Of a stretch of 64,000 nt of DNA, positions 52,175-61,250 are shown piece after piece; the first letter of the stretch is position 1, and each line of letters opens with the position of its first letter. Source of the stretch: Brachymonas sp049977365. Its GTDB lineage: Bacteria; Pseudomonadota; Gammaproteobacteria; Burkholderiales; Burkholderiaceae_C. The notes beneath the pieces were generated by a model that saw only the letters and a program-made list of their open reading frames with translations, was not told where the DNA came from and searched no databases. The translations under genes and the position numbers were made by a program. Location of the stretch: assembly GCF_049977365.1 (NCBI RefSeq), contig NZ_JBNGEN010000001.1, positions 755,556 through 819,555 on the forward strand, written 5' to 3'.

Positions 52175-52210
52175 TTGTCCACACAGTTATCCACATTTTG
52201 CGTGGACAAC
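52175..52210. promoter_or_regulatory. Cluster of DnaA-box-like sequences
   Basis: TTGTCCACA (52175-52183), the consensus DnaA box TTATCCACA (52187-52195), and in reverse TTGTCCACG (52201-52209), all within 35 bp. The outer two also form a perfect 9-bp dyad GTTGTCCAC/GTGGACAAC. An AT-rich tract at about 52078-52135 lies directly to the left. The arrangement resembles an origin or a DnaA-controlled promoter, but dnaA, dnaN, gyrB and rpmH are not nearby. Confidence 0.6.
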
Positions 52211-52350
52211 TTGCCGCACCGATCGCCTCTGGAGGTCGTGGCAGCTGGGTGATAATCAACGCTGGTTCCGAACTGTCGGCACACGCCACGCACCGCTGCA
52301 AGCGCAGGGGGCGCGTCGTGTCCCGATGCCCTCTTTCCTAGGAGATCTCT

Positions 52351-52971
52351 GTGCTTTCGATCATACAGGCCGCTGGTTGGCCGATATGGCCCCTGGTGAT
52401 TTGCTCGATCCTCGGCGTCGCCCTCATCATTGAACGGTTCATCAGTCTGCAGCGCGCCCGGATCGCCCCCAAGAACCTGCTCGACGAGGCCCTGACGGCG
52501 ACCCGAGAGAAGCTCCCGGCCCCCGACACCCTGCAGCATCTCGAAGACAGCTCTCTCTACGGACAGGTGCTGGCCACCGGCATCCGTGCCATCAATGCGG
52601 ACCCCAACCTGAACGAATCCGATCTGCGCAGCGCCATGGAAGGTGCTGGCCGTCGTGCCGCGCACAGCATGGAGCGCTTTCTCCCGGCGCTGGCGACGAT
52701 TGCCTCGGCGGCTCCACTGATGGGGCTGTTCGGCACAGTGGTCGGCATGATCGAAATATTCGGTTCCCAGAATGCTGCGGGGGGCAATCCCACTCAGCTG
52801 GCCCATGGCATCTCGGTCGCTCTCTACAACACGGCATTTGGCCTGATGGTGGCCATCCCTACCCTGATCTTCTGGCGCTATTTCCGGGCCCGGGTCGATG
52901 ACTATCTGCTGGGCATGGAGCTGGGCTCTGAACGCTTCGTGCGCCATCTGACCCAGTTCCTCAAGAAGTAA
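52351..52971 (+). CDS. exbB: MotA/TolQ/ExbB proton channel family protein ExbB
   Basis: Inner-membrane subunit (206 aa) of the ExbBD motor that energises TonB-dependent transport or, in some betaproteobacteria, other envelope tasks. Three membrane segments: about 10-30 (WPIWPLVICSILGVALIIERF), 108-135 (FLPALATIASAAPLMGLFGTVVGMIEIF) and 150-175 (GISVALYNTAFGLMVAIPTLIFW). The AAPLMGLFGTVVGMI motif is diagnostic. The start codon is GTG, with AGGAGATCT directly upstream at good spacing. exbD follows after 16 bp. No tonB gene is adjacent. Confidence 0.94.
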   Translation: MLSIIQAAGWPIWPLVICSILGVALIIERFISLQRARIAPKNLLDEALTATREKLPAPDTLQHLEDSSLYGQVLATGIRAINADPNLNESDLRSAMEGAGRRAAHSMERFLPALATIASAAPLMGLFGTVVGMIEIFGSQNAAGGNPTQLAHGISVALYNTAFGLMVAIPTLIFWRYFRARVDDYLLGMELGSERFVRHLTQFLKK

Positions 52972-52987
52972 GCCCCAGGGCACTCCC

Positions 52988-53401
52988 ATGAAATTCCGAA
53001 CCCGTCCCCGCGAAGAGCCCGAGATCAATCTCATCCCGTTCATCGACGTGCTGCTGGTGATCCTGATCTTCCTGATGCTCACGACCACCTACAGCAAGTT
53101 CAACGAACTGCAGCTGCAGCTGCCGGTGGCCAGCGCAGATGCCACGCGCGAGCATCCCAAGGAAATCATCGTGTCGGTGGCGGCCGACGGCCAGTATGCC
53201 GTCAACCAGAGCGTCCTGGATGACCGCTCTCCTGCCGCCCTGACGCAGGCGCTGCAGCAGCTGCAGGCGTCGCCCGACAGCACGCTCATCATCAGCGCGG
53301 ATGCCCACTCCACCCATCAGGCAGTCATCACCGTGATGGAAGTGGCCCGCAGCCTCGGGCTGACACGCGTCACCTTTGCCACCCAGAAGGCGGCGCAGTA
53401 G
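52988..53401 (+). CDS. exbD: ExbD/TolR family biopolymer transporter
   Basis: Single-pass partner of ExbB, 137 aa. The cytoplasmic start MKFRTRPREEPEINLIPFIDVLLVILIFLMLTTTY contains the conserved Asp in the membrane helix (about 20) that carries protons, and the rest is the periplasmic domain (about 43-137). It lies 16 bp after exbB and 18 bp before lpxK, so exbB-exbD-lpxK-Trm112-kdsB read as one operon. Confidence 0.95.
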   Translation: MKFRTRPREEPEINLIPFIDVLLVILIFLMLTTTYSKFNELQLQLPVASADATREHPKEIIVSVAADGQYAVNQSVLDDRSPAALTQALQQLQASPDSTLIISADAHSTHQAVITVMEVARSLGLTRVTFATQKAAQ

Positions 53402-53419
53402 CCGCGCCCCACGGGATCC

Positions 53420-54499
53420 ATGGCCATGAGCCTGCCGTTTCTCCCGTGGTGGCACCGTGTCCTTCCTGCACTCTGGCAGGGACATGGTGCCATGGTGCGT
53501 CTGCTCACCCCCCTGTCTCGTCTGTATGGAATGGCCGAGCGCAGGGCGCGTGCCCATGCACTGGCACATCCCGAGACTCCGCGCCTCCCCGTTCCCGTGC
53601 TGGTCATCGGCAATGTGGTTGCAGGAGGAGCAGGCAAGACCCCCACCACGATCGCGGTGGCACAGTACTTTCACTCCCTGGGGGTGCCCGTGGGCATCGT
53701 CTCGCGCGGCTATGGCCGCAGCCCCAAGGCTCCCGAGATGGTGGTGGTTCATGCAGACAGCGACGCCATGACGGCAGGCGATGAGCCGGTGCTGATCCAT
53801 CTGCGCACCGGCGCTCCCGTGGTGGTCTGTGCCAACCGGACCCAGGCAGGGCATACCCTGCTCAGGCTCCACCCCCAGGTGCGGCTCATCCTGTGTGACG
53901 ACGGGCTGCAGCACCACGCACTGCAGCGCGACGGGGAAATCTGCGTGATGGACGAGCGCGGCATCGGCAATGGGCTCCTGCTGCCGGCAGGTCCCCTGCG
54001 CGAGCCCTGGCCCCGTCGTGTGGACATGATGCTGTACACCGCTCCCCCGACCACGCCCGTGCCGGTCGTACCGGGACAGGCCGTCTACCACTCCAGACGC
54101 ACGCTCCATGCCCAGGCCATGCGGGCCAATGGCACCACCTGCCCACTGGCGCACTGGCGCGACAGCGGGCAACCCGTGATCGCCGTCGCGGGCATTGCCC
54201 AGCCTGAGCGCTTCTTTTCCATGCTGGAACAGCAGGGGCTCTCGATGGCCCAGCGCCACGCATTGCCGGATCACGTCGGCCAGGATGCCCTGGCCTCCCT
54301 GGCACGGCAATGGATGTCCACTTCCCTGCCGGTGCTCTGCACCGAAAAGGATGCCGTCAAGCTCTGGGATGTCGATCCGTCAGCCTGGGCCGTCCCCCTG
54401 GTGCTGGAGCCTGAAAAGGCCTTTTTCGCAGCCCTCAATGCCTGGTGGCTCTCCCATGCGGCCCATCCGGGACGCGCCGCTGCGCCCAGCGTGCCGTAG
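53420..54499 (+). CDS. lpxK: Tetraacyldisaccharide 4'-kinase LpxK
   Basis: Membrane-bound kinase (359 aa) that phosphorylates the 4' position of the lipid A disaccharide. The modified P-loop is VLVIGNVVAGGAGKTPTTIAVAQ (about 61-83), followed by SRGYGR, DEPVLI, ILCDDGLQHHALQRDGEICVMD with the catalytic Asp, and LPAGPLREP. The length is normal. An N-terminal amphipathic/hydrophobic segment (about 5-35) would dock to the inner membrane. Met3 is an alternative start. Confidence 0.96.
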   Translation: MAMSLPFLPWWHRVLPALWQGHGAMVRLLTPLSRLYGMAERRARAHALAHPETPRLPVPVLVIGNVVAGGAGKTPTTIAVAQYFHSLGVPVGIVSRGYGRSPKAPEMVVVHADSDAMTAGDEPVLIHLRTGAPVVVCANRTQAGHTLLRLHPQVRLILCDDGLQHHALQRDGEICVMDERGIGNGLLLPAGPLREPWPRRVDMMLYTAPPTTPVPVVPGQAVYHSRRTLHAQAMRANGTTCPLAHWRDSGQPVIAVAGIAQPERFFSMLEQQGLSMAQRHALPDHVGQDALASLARQWMSTSLPVLCTEKDAVKLWDVDPSAWAVPLVLEPEKAFFAALNAWWLSHAAHPGRAAAPSVP

Positions 54500-54572
54500 A
54501 CTGGTCAAAGAGGCCTCCCCGAGGCATCGGTACAATGGTTGGATTCGTCATTCACACATTGGATCACCTGCC

Positions 54573-54788
54573 ATGGATCCCCAATTGCTCGCGCTGCTGG
54601 TCTGCCCCGTCACCAAGGGGCCGCTGCGTTATCGCCCCGAATCGCAGGAGCTGCTTTCCCTGAGTGCCCGGCTGGCTTACCCGGTGCGGGACGGCATTCC
54701 CGTCATGCTGGAAGCCGAGGCCCGTCCTCTTGCTGCCGAAGAGGTGGAAGCAGCCCGCGCCGCAGAGACATCGACACCGGCCACATGA
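54573..54788 (+). CDS. Trm112/YcaR family protein
   Basis: Small cytoplasmic protein of 71 aa. MDPQLLALLVCPVTKGPLRYRPESQELLS, then LAYPVRDGIPVMLEAEAR, is the complete Trm112 pattern; only one Cys of the zinc knuckle remains (LLVCPVTKGPL), as is usual for the bacterial members. Function in bacteria is unclear; in eukaryotes Trm112 activates methyltransferases. Its stop overlaps the kdsB start by four bases (ATGA), so the two are translationally coupled, as in many Proteobacteria. Confidence 0.93.
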   Translation: MDPQLLALLVCPVTKGPLRYRPESQELLSLSARLAYPVRDGIPVMLEAEARPLAAEEVEAARAAETSTPAT

Positions 54789-55627
54789 ACACCTCCTCCA
54801 GCGGCACGGTCACTCCGGTGACCGGCTATACCATTCTCATTCCCGCACGCATGGCCAGCAGCCGGTTGCCGGGCAAGCCGCTGTCCGACATTGCCGGCAA
54901 ACCCATGGTGGTGCGGGTAGCCGAGCGCGTATCGGTCGATGCCGGAAATGGCATGCCCATCCCGCGTGTCGTTGTGGCCGGGGATGACCCGCAAATCATT
55001 GCAGCGTGCCATGAGCACGGCATCGAAGCCGTACTGACCGCCGTCACCCATGCCAGCGGCAGCGACCGTCTGGCTGAGGCCTGCTCGCTGCTTGGCCTGC
55101 CGGATGACGGCATCGTGGTGAACGTGCAGGGAGACGAACCGCTCATGGACCCTGCCCTCCCGGCTGCCGTAGCGAGTCTGCTGATGCGCCATGCCGATGC
55201 CAGCATGTCCACTGCGGCACATGCCCTGACTTCATGGCAGGAGTTCACCAGCCCCAACATCGTGAAAGTGGTCTGCGATGCGCAGGGCATGGCCCTGTAT
55301 TTCAGCCGCGCTCCGATTCCCTGGTGGCGCGATGCCTATGGGACATCTACCCCCACCGGGGAGGCCCCTCAGCTCTCCTCGTCTCCTGCCCCGCTGCGGC
55401 ACATCGGCATCTACGGCTACCGGGTGAACTTTCTGAAGTCCTTTGCCCATCTGCCTCCAGCTCCGCTCGAAACCTGCGAGGCGCTGGAGCAGCTGCGGGC
55501 ACTGTGGCATGGGCATCGCATTGCGGTGCATGTCAGCCATGATGCACCGGGCATCGGAGTCGATACGCCCGAGGATCTGGAAGCCGTCCGCCGCATCTGG
55601 CATGGCATGCCGCCTTCATGGGCCTGA
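54785..55627 (+). CDS. kdsB: 3-deoxy-manno-octulosonate cytidylyltransferase
   Basis: Activates Kdo as CMP-Kdo for LPS inner core synthesis. It is 280 aa, somewhat longer than the usual ~255. YTILIPARMASSRLPGKPLSDIAGKPMVVRVAERV (about 15-49), DDPQIIAACHEHGIEAVLT, GSDRLAEA, VVNVQGDEPLMDP, the SRAPIPW strand and HIGIYGYRVNFLK are intact. The extra length is an N-terminal Thr/Ser-rich lead of ~14 residues and a short insertion (about 184-203) before HIGIYGY. Last gene of the exbB-kdsB operon. The adk gene often found next is absent; a pilin operon lies on the other strand instead. Confidence 0.95.
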   Translation: MNTSSSGTVTPVTGYTILIPARMASSRLPGKPLSDIAGKPMVVRVAERVSVDAGNGMPIPRVVVAGDDPQIIAACHEHGIEAVLTAVTHASGSDRLAEACSLLGLPDDGIVVNVQGDEPLMDPALPAAVASLLMRHADASMSTAAHALTSWQEFTSPNIVKVVCDAQGMALYFSRAPIPWWRDAYGTSTPTGEAPQLSSSPAPLRHIGIYGYRVNFLKSFAHLPPAPLETCEALEQLRALWHGHRIAVHVSHDAPGIGVDTPEDLEAVRRIWHGMPPSWA

Positions 55628-55661
55628 CCCCTTCACGCTTCACACGGTCTGGTCTGTCCGG

Positions 55662-55683
55662 CTCCCTGCCTGGTTGCAGGGAG
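55662..55683. terminator. Hairpin between convergent kdsB and fimT
   Basis: Perfect 8-bp arms CTCCCTGC and GCAGGGAG with a 6-base loop, located between the two convergent stops. There is no T-tract on either side, so it is a possible shared transcript end only. Confidence 0.45.
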
Positions 55684-55724
55684 TCGATCATCACTGGATA
55701 GGTAGTGCAGCCGCAGGAGGTGGC

Positions 55725-56318
55725 TCAGTTCGTATTGCCGGAAGCCAGACAGGACGTGTCGGTGGACGAGCTCGGCCGGCACACCCGAATGCGGCCCGTA
55801 GGCGCCAGAATGACGCGACGCGTGCCAGATGGGGAATCGACCAGTGCACTGTTGTCGTTGCGGTTGATGCTCATGGTCATGGCACCGAACGCCCCGGTCG
55901 ACGCACGTGGAAACCCGGATCCGTCGAACATGACATAGGGTGCCGTGCCCGTGGCCGTGCTGTTGGCGGTGACCGACAGGTATGTGGGCAAGGCTCCCGT
56001 CTGCTGGATCAGAATATCCGTGCCTGCGGTGTAGGTCTGGTCGTTGTTGGTGTCCACATAGACCCTCCAGCCGTTGGCCCAGCTGCTGCCATCCGTCGGC
56101 GCCACAATGGCACGGAGGTTGCGTTTCATGGCCTCTCCCCGTCCGGCCTGCATGCTGGCCACCAGCTCATTGGCTGCCGAAATGAGCGCCGAGGTGCGCC
56201 GAAAATCGACGAAGTTGGGAATGGCGATCAGCATCAGCACCACCGCGATGGTGAGTGTCGTCATCAGCTCGATCAGGGTGAAACCTCGGGAGGTGCGGGG
56301 GAAATGCGTCTTCATCAT
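55725..56318 (-). CDS. fimT: Type IV pilus minor pilin FimT/GspH family
   Basis: Minor pilin of 197 aa. After a short basic leader the prepilin peptidase site is SRG-FTLIELMTTLTIAVVLMLIAIPNF, with Glu5 of the mature protein and a long N-terminal helix. The GspH/FimT features RRTSALISAANELVASMQAGRGEAMKRN and the C-terminal IRVCRPSSSTDTSCL with two Cys (a disulfide loop) are present. The start at 56318 overlaps the pilE stop as ATGA, so it is translationally coupled. Last gene of the minus-strand pilus operon. Confidence 0.93.
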   Translation of the reverse strand: MMKTHFPRTSRGFTLIELMTTLTIAVVLMLIAIPNFVDFRRTSALISAANELVASMQAGRGEAMKRNLRAIVAPTDGSSWANGWRVYVDTNNDQTYTAGTDILIQQTGALPTYLSVTANSTATGTAPYVMFDGSGFPRASTGAFGAMTMSINRNDNSALVDSPSGTRRVILAPTGRIRVCRPSSSTDTSCLASGNTN

Positions 56319-56797
56319 GGCCAGCACAGTGCGGTATTGGACGAAGCGGCCGTCCCCGAGCAGGTCTTGCCCCCATTGGTGTCGGCCGACAGGGTTCCGG
56401 CTTCCGTATCGGTGAAGTTGTTGGGCGTCGCGGTGATGCGCACGCAGTCCCGGGCCGTGAACGAGCCGCCACAGGAGCCTGCCGACAGGTAATACCAGGG
56501 ATGGGTATCAGAATCCCCGGAATAGGTCTTGAAGGGCACGGTGGTGGCCGTGCCGGAGGTATCGGTGATGGTGCCGCTCGCGTTGTTGAAGAACAGGTAG
56601 GTGTTGTTCTGGGTCATGTAGCGCTCCTGCTGCTGCAGGAGCTGCAGAATGGCCGTTCTGGCCTCCGCCCGGCGCCCCTTGAGCACCGAATTCATGTAGG
56701 ACGGGTAGGCAATGGCTGCCAGAATGCCGACGATGGCGACCACCACCATCAGCTCGACCAGGGTGAAGCCACGTTCACCTCTTGCACGGGTCATCAT
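56315..56797 (-). CDS. pilE: Type IV pilin PilE-like minor pilin
   Basis: Pilin of 160 aa. The leader MMTRARGERG precedes cleavage, and the mature helix is FTLVELMVVVAIVGILAAIAYPSYMNSVLKGRR. The globular part has Tyr-rich YMTQNNTYLFFNNASG and a C-terminal pair of Cys groups (AGSCGGSFTARDCVRI, GGKTCSGTA, ALCWP). In this gene position, after pilY1, PilE is a minor pilin in Pseudomonas and relatives, not necessarily the major subunit. Its start overlaps the pilY1 stop as ATGA, and its stop overlaps the fimT start, so the three are coupled. Confidence 0.92.
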   Translation of the reverse strand: MMTRARGERGFTLVELMVVVAIVGILAAIAYPSYMNSVLKGRRAEARTAILQLLQQQERYMTQNNTYLFFNNASGTITDTSGTATTVPFKTYSGDSDTHPWYYLSAGSCGGSFTARDCVRITATPNNFTDTEAGTLSADTNGGKTCSGTAASSNTALCWP

Positions 56798-59700
56798 GAA
56801 GCATCCTTCAGATCGACATAGTTGAATATCTGCCGCCAGCTCAGGCGCCCGGCCAGGATGGTCTGGGTGACTGGCGTCCCTACACTCTGCCCCGAGGAAC
56901 CGAAGTTGATGGGCCACTTCTTGAGTGTCTTGGTGCGCCTGCCGGTGCTGTCGGTCGAGGTATAGGAAGAATCTCCGGCATCGAGCAGCAGGGAACCGCC
57001 ATACAGCCCCACGTTCGACAGCGCATAGGTGCCATTTCCGGTATAGAGCGAAATGTCGTAGGTGTTGCCACTCCCCCCCGAGGTGGTGCAGACGGAGGTG
57101 GCTGCCGTGGTATCGGGAATCAGGGAGCCGAAGATCAGATGGTTGACCAAGGCCGTCACCGTCCCCACCTGCCGCTCTCCGGTGGAAGGGAAGTCGAAAT
57201 ACCAGCCCGAGCGATAGACGCTGTCGCTGTCGCTGGTGGAGCGTTTCCACGTAAATGTGGGAGTTGTAATGGTATGGGCCGTCGTATCCACCGTACCCTG
57301 CTTCAGACGGCTGCGTCCATTGATGGCGCTGGAAATCGGATTGCTCGACCCTCCATCCGACCTGCCCGTGCCATCGTCATAGAGCACGTAGAAGGAATTC
57401 TGTGCCGTGGTGGCGCGATCGCTGGTTTCCAGATACTTGCCGGTCCCGAAGGCAATCAGGTAGGTGCCCGACGTCTGGCCGCGCAGCATGACCGGCGGTG
57501 CCGTGATGGGCTGGACATTGCCGGAGGCATCCTTGGCAATGAACATGGGATAGGCCACCGTGCTGCCGCTCACGGTCTGGGTGAAGACCGAGAGCTGGTT
57601 CATGTTCCAGTTGGCGCTGCCCTGTCCGTCGAAATTGAGCAGCCAGACACGCCCCTGCAGATCGCCCACCACCATGCGACCCACAGCTTCCTGGGCATTG
57701 AGGGCCACGCTGAAATTGGTGGCTCCGGTGGCTTGCGTCGCAGCCAGCGTACTGTCGATGGGAAGGGAAACCTTGAAATAGTTGGTCCCCAGCTGCCAGG
57801 CCGTGCCTGAGGGCTTGGACAGGTCGAGCAGGAAGATCGCCGGCTGCCCCGTGGTGCTGAAATGCCCATCGGCATCCGTCACATAGTTGTTGACACCGCT
57901 CGCCACCACGGCGTACCACTTGTAGGTGGCCGGGGTGGTTGAGCGAGCGCTGGTGCGGAACTTGAGGATGCGGGGTGTCCCGATGACCTGTCCCATGTCG
58001 GGATCGTCCGCAGAGGTGAACTCCCAGAGCGCATTGGTCGCCGTGAAGCTGCCGGGATCGGACACATCCAGGGCATAGACGCCCTTGCCTCCTGCACCTG
58101 TGCCGCCCACCAGTACGGTCTTCCAGCTTGCGGAGGTGTCGGTAGTGCCCAGCTGGGCATCTGCCACGGCTGGCGTGGCGTCGACATAGCCCTGATGGTT
58201 GTCGTTATAGGTCGTGTTGGTCAGCAGGGACAGCTTGCTGGTGAGCCAGCCTGGAATGTAGCCGAACACTTCCGCACCCGTGCTGGCATTGAAGGCGTGC
58301 AGCATGCCATCGTTGGCCCCCACGAACACCACCGGCGTGCGTGCCGCATGGTCGGTGACAAAGGCCTTGTAACCCGCAGTGGTGTAGCCCGAGGCAGGCT
58401 TGCCACTGTAGATGACACCCGAATTCACGATATCGCCGAGCAGCTTGCCGCTGCGGTTGCGAAACAGGACACCATCGTTGGTCTGGTCTCCCCGCAGGTA
58501 ATTGAGGCGGAGCTGGCCGTTGCCATCCGAAGAGGAACCGGGGCCCGGCTTGTTCAGGGCAGCCTGCTGGGTACTGGTAAGGCTGTCCCATGTGAAATTG
58601 TTGGCCCCTGCCGTCCAGGAATTGCTGCCGATCACGATGTTGCGCGAAGAAGCAGGGGTCGCGAGGTTGCCGAGCTGCTGGCTGGCGCTCCAGGTGCTGC
58701 TGCCGGCTACCGTGGGGGTGCCGGAGCTGTCGAGCGTCACGGCAAAGGACTGCAGGTCCCCGGACCAGCTGGAAGTATCGAAGGACGCCTGATAGATCAG
58801 AGTGCCTGCAGAAGAACTGATGACGCTCGACTGTGACGACACCCCTGCGATGCTGTAGGCCGAAGCACTGGCGCGGTAGAAGATATCGTCGAACGCGGCC
58901 AGAACCTGCCGCGGATTGCTTTGCAGATAATAGGTGGCCGCCTCTCCTGCTGTGGTGGATTTCTGCCAGACATTGTTGTTGGCGGTGCCGGAATTGTCCT
59001 TGAAGGGATTGCCCCAGGTGTTGTAGGGCGTGACGGTAGACGTCTGCGACGGCTGGGAATTGAATCCCCCGTACTTGGCAGCCATGAAATACTGGTTGGA
59101 GGTGCGTCGGGTGGTGTCGTCGGAAGATCCACTGTTCTCATTGACGTCGAAAAGGAAGGTCTTGACACGCAAGCCGGGGCGTTGCTTGCTGGCTTGATTG
59201 GTCCAGTTGGTGCCACGAATATCATGCGTGTGCGCCCAGTAGGTCAGACCCCAGAGTTCCTTGCGATAGTCTCCCACCGCCACCGTACCGAGCGCCGTGT
59301 TCGCGGTGTTGGGGTTGGACACAAAGCGGGTGGTTCCCTGCCCGTCCACATAGGAGCTGCTGGTGGTGTTGGCCTCGAAATCAGAGACTTTCTGTGCCCA
59401 GTATTGATAGTTTGGATAGTTGCTGGCGGAATTGAGAAAACCATTGGCGTTTGTCGCATTGCCATATCCCGGAAACCGCGTAAAGCCGCCATCCCAGGTA
59501 TTGATGTCCCCAATCACCACCACGTTGCTCTTGAGGCAGGAGTAGTCCTGCGTGGCGCTGCGCCCTGCATACGGATCATCCCAGGCCGTGCTGCTGGCAT
59601 TGTTGGGATCGCCGTAAATGGGAAATCCATCGTACATGGCAGTCGTAAGACCGTTCACTGCCGAAATGCCATTGGCGGGTGTGGTCGGCTGCTGCCGCCC

Positions 59701-61242
59701 CTGCAGATAGGCCAGAGTCTCATGATAGAGCTCGGCCACGGGGTCGTATTGCTTGTAGATGCCAGGATTGCTGGTGTTGGTTCGGCCGAACTGATTCAGA
59801 TAATTGATGACGCCACTGATCCCCATGGCATCGCTTTCAGGATTCTTCACAAAGACGCCGGTCGTGGCATTCCACTCTGCCCGTGAATTGCCTGTGGTGG
59901 GAGTATTGTCTATCCCATACTGGTCGAAGGTGGACTGCCCCACATACTTCATGGGCGCACGCAGCACCCCCCCGAAGCGGGCAGTGGTCGGATTGTCAGC
60001 AGGGCTCACCTGATCCATAGCATACCCGAATGCGGCAAGTCGCAGGTTCTTGCTGTACTTCTGGATCACACCAGTCGGCTTGTATTTACCGGAGGGATAG
60101 CGGGTACAGAAAGTGTAATCACGGTTATCCAGAAGATTGCCGCTCGCATCCACGTCGCATACCTGAACGCGGGAATAAAAATATCCATCAGAAGAAAAAT
60201 GAGGTAGAAGCGCCGACTCTCCTTGTGGGAGGGTATAACACGTCTTACTCTGCCCCGGAGCAGGATCACCTATATTCAGATAGTTGCATTCAAAACCTGA
60301 TTTTGCCTGAAAGACAAACCATGATCCAGGTAAACCATACCATACTTCCTGCGTTCCACTCACTGCACACCATTTCGAACTTGAATCTTCTTGCGCACAA
60401 AAATTAGCATGAGCAGGAGGATTATTTGCCGCAGATGTCACATAGGCCGTACCCAATGAGCTCATGCATCCGCCACTATTTGAAGAAGAAAAATAGATTC
60501 TATTGAGCGTATTCGACACCCATATATCTCCCTGCCCGACATCAGATGCAAGATTCATCGGAATGGCACCCCAATATTTCCCAGTCCCGCCTCCATCACG
60601 GGTCAACTGTTTGGCTGGAAAATAATCGCTGGAGTTCCAGAAGCAGGAAGGATTCCCGTTGGGAAGCACCGCACGCTGCAGGATCGTGAGGCCATCCTGG
60701 TCAATGTAGCGATCGCCTCCCGAAAGCGCGAGGCGCAGCATGTCGATGGCAGAGTTGGAGGCCCAGTTCAGAAAGTTGCCGCTGAAGGCATTGGTGCACA
60801 TGCGGCTGGTGGCAGCGCCTGTGCGCTGAAAGCGCTTGAAATCGGCCGCTGTCTGCCCGGTGGCAGGGGTTTCCGAAGGGCTATTCACATAGGTGTAGCA
60901 GGATTCGGCGTCGTAATACCCCAGATACTCGTTGGTGTTGCTGTAAGTGCTGTCAACAGTCTGGCCTTGTGGTTGCCGATACTGTGCCCCTACCGTAGGG
61001 AACTCCACCGACAGGGCCAATGCCATGGTGGGCTTGTCTCCGGTGGTGGTGCTGTAGAGCGGCGCACCTGTCAGGCCAATGGAGGGGATCGACGGCGGAG
61101 TGGTCTGACTGCGGACCCAGAACGCCATGCCGGCCATGAAGGCCAGCAGGGCTCCCAGCAGCACCCAGCGCAGCAGCGCTCCCTTGCAGAAAGAGGACTT
61201 GGGCTGCTCGACGGCGTGAGAGAAGGTAAGGTCGGATGGCAT
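56794..61242 (-). CDS. pilY1: Type IV pilus tip adhesin PilY1
   Basis: Large pilus-associated adhesin and assembly factor, 1482 aa. An N-terminal membrane/signal segment (about 23-44, LLRWVLLGALLAFMAGMAFW) is followed by a variable Cys- and Asn/Ser-rich domain. A C-terminal PilY1 beta-propeller spans about 960-1420: VVFVGANDGMLHAFNASTGAEVFGYIPGWL, VLVGGTGAGGKGVYALDVSDP, AVGRMVVGDLQGRVWLLNFDG, YLIAFGTGKYLETSD. I chose the start at 61242, eight bp after the pilX stop; the longer frame runs inside pilX. Part of the N-terminal domain (about residues 200-400, 60040-60640) is distinctly AT-rich and looks imported. Confidence 0.94.
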   Translation of the reverse strand: MPSDLTFSHAVEQPKSSFCKGALLRWVLLGALLAFMAGMAFWVRSQTTPPSIPSIGLTGAPLYSTTTGDKPTMALALSVEFPTVGAQYRQPQGQTVDSTYSNTNEYLGYYDAESCYTYVNSPSETPATGQTAADFKRFQRTGAATSRMCTNAFSGNFLNWASNSAIDMLRLALSGGDRYIDQDGLTILQRAVLPNGNPSCFWNSSDYFPAKQLTRDGGGTGKYWGAIPMNLASDVGQGDIWVSNTLNRIYFSSSNSGGCMSSLGTAYVTSAANNPPAHANFCAQEDSSSKWCAVSGTQEVWYGLPGSWFVFQAKSGFECNYLNIGDPAPGQSKTCYTLPQGESALLPHFSSDGYFYSRVQVCDVDASGNLLDNRDYTFCTRYPSGKYKPTGVIQKYSKNLRLAAFGYAMDQVSPADNPTTARFGGVLRAPMKYVGQSTFDQYGIDNTPTTGNSRAEWNATTGVFVKNPESDAMGISGVINYLNQFGRTNTSNPGIYKQYDPVAELYHETLAYLQGRQQPTTPANGISAVNGLTTAMYDGFPIYGDPNNASSTAWDDPYAGRSATQDYSCLKSNVVVIGDINTWDGGFTRFPGYGNATNANGFLNSASNYPNYQYWAQKVSDFEANTTSSSYVDGQGTTRFVSNPNTANTALGTVAVGDYRKELWGLTYWAHTHDIRGTNWTNQASKQRPGLRVKTFLFDVNENSGSSDDTTRRTSNQYFMAAKYGGFNSQPSQTSTVTPYNTWGNPFKDNSGTANNNVWQKSTTAGEAATYYLQSNPRQVLAAFDDIFYRASASAYSIAGVSSQSSVISSSAGTLIYQASFDTSSWSGDLQSFAVTLDSSGTPTVAGSSTWSASQQLGNLATPASSRNIVIGSNSWTAGANNFTWDSLTSTQQAALNKPGPGSSSDGNGQLRLNYLRGDQTNDGVLFRNRSGKLLGDIVNSGVIYSGKPASGYTTAGYKAFVTDHAARTPVVFVGANDGMLHAFNASTGAEVFGYIPGWLTSKLSLLTNTTYNDNHQGYVDATPAVADAQLGTTDTSASWKTVLVGGTGAGGKGVYALDVSDPGSFTATNALWEFTSADDPDMGQVIGTPRILKFRTSARSTTPATYKWYAVVASGVNNYVTDADGHFSTTGQPAIFLLDLSKPSGTAWQLGTNYFKVSLPIDSTLAATQATGATNFSVALNAQEAVGRMVVGDLQGRVWLLNFDGQGSANWNMNQLSVFTQTVSGSTVAYPMFIAKDASGNVQPITAPPVMLRGQTSGTYLIAFGTGKYLETSDRATTAQNSFYVLYDDGTGRSDGGSSNPISSAINGRSRLKQGTVDTTAHTITTPTFTWKRSTSDSDSVYRSGWYFDFPSTGERQVGTVTALVNHLIFGSLIPDTTAATSVCTTSGGSGNTYDISLYTGNGTYALSNVGLYGGSLLLDAGDSSYTSTDSTGRRTKTLKKWPINFGSSGQSVGTPVTQTILAGRLSWRQIFNYVDLKDAS

Positions 61243-61250
61243 GGCGTATC

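Noticed and set aside
52175..52210. Declaring this the chromosomal origin
   Set aside because: Only three boxes and no origin-associated genes in the window; reported as a finding instead.
52123..53088. Open frame of 321 codons on the minus strand over exbB
   Set aside because: Antisense to exbB, and it crosses the DnaA-box region; no motif.
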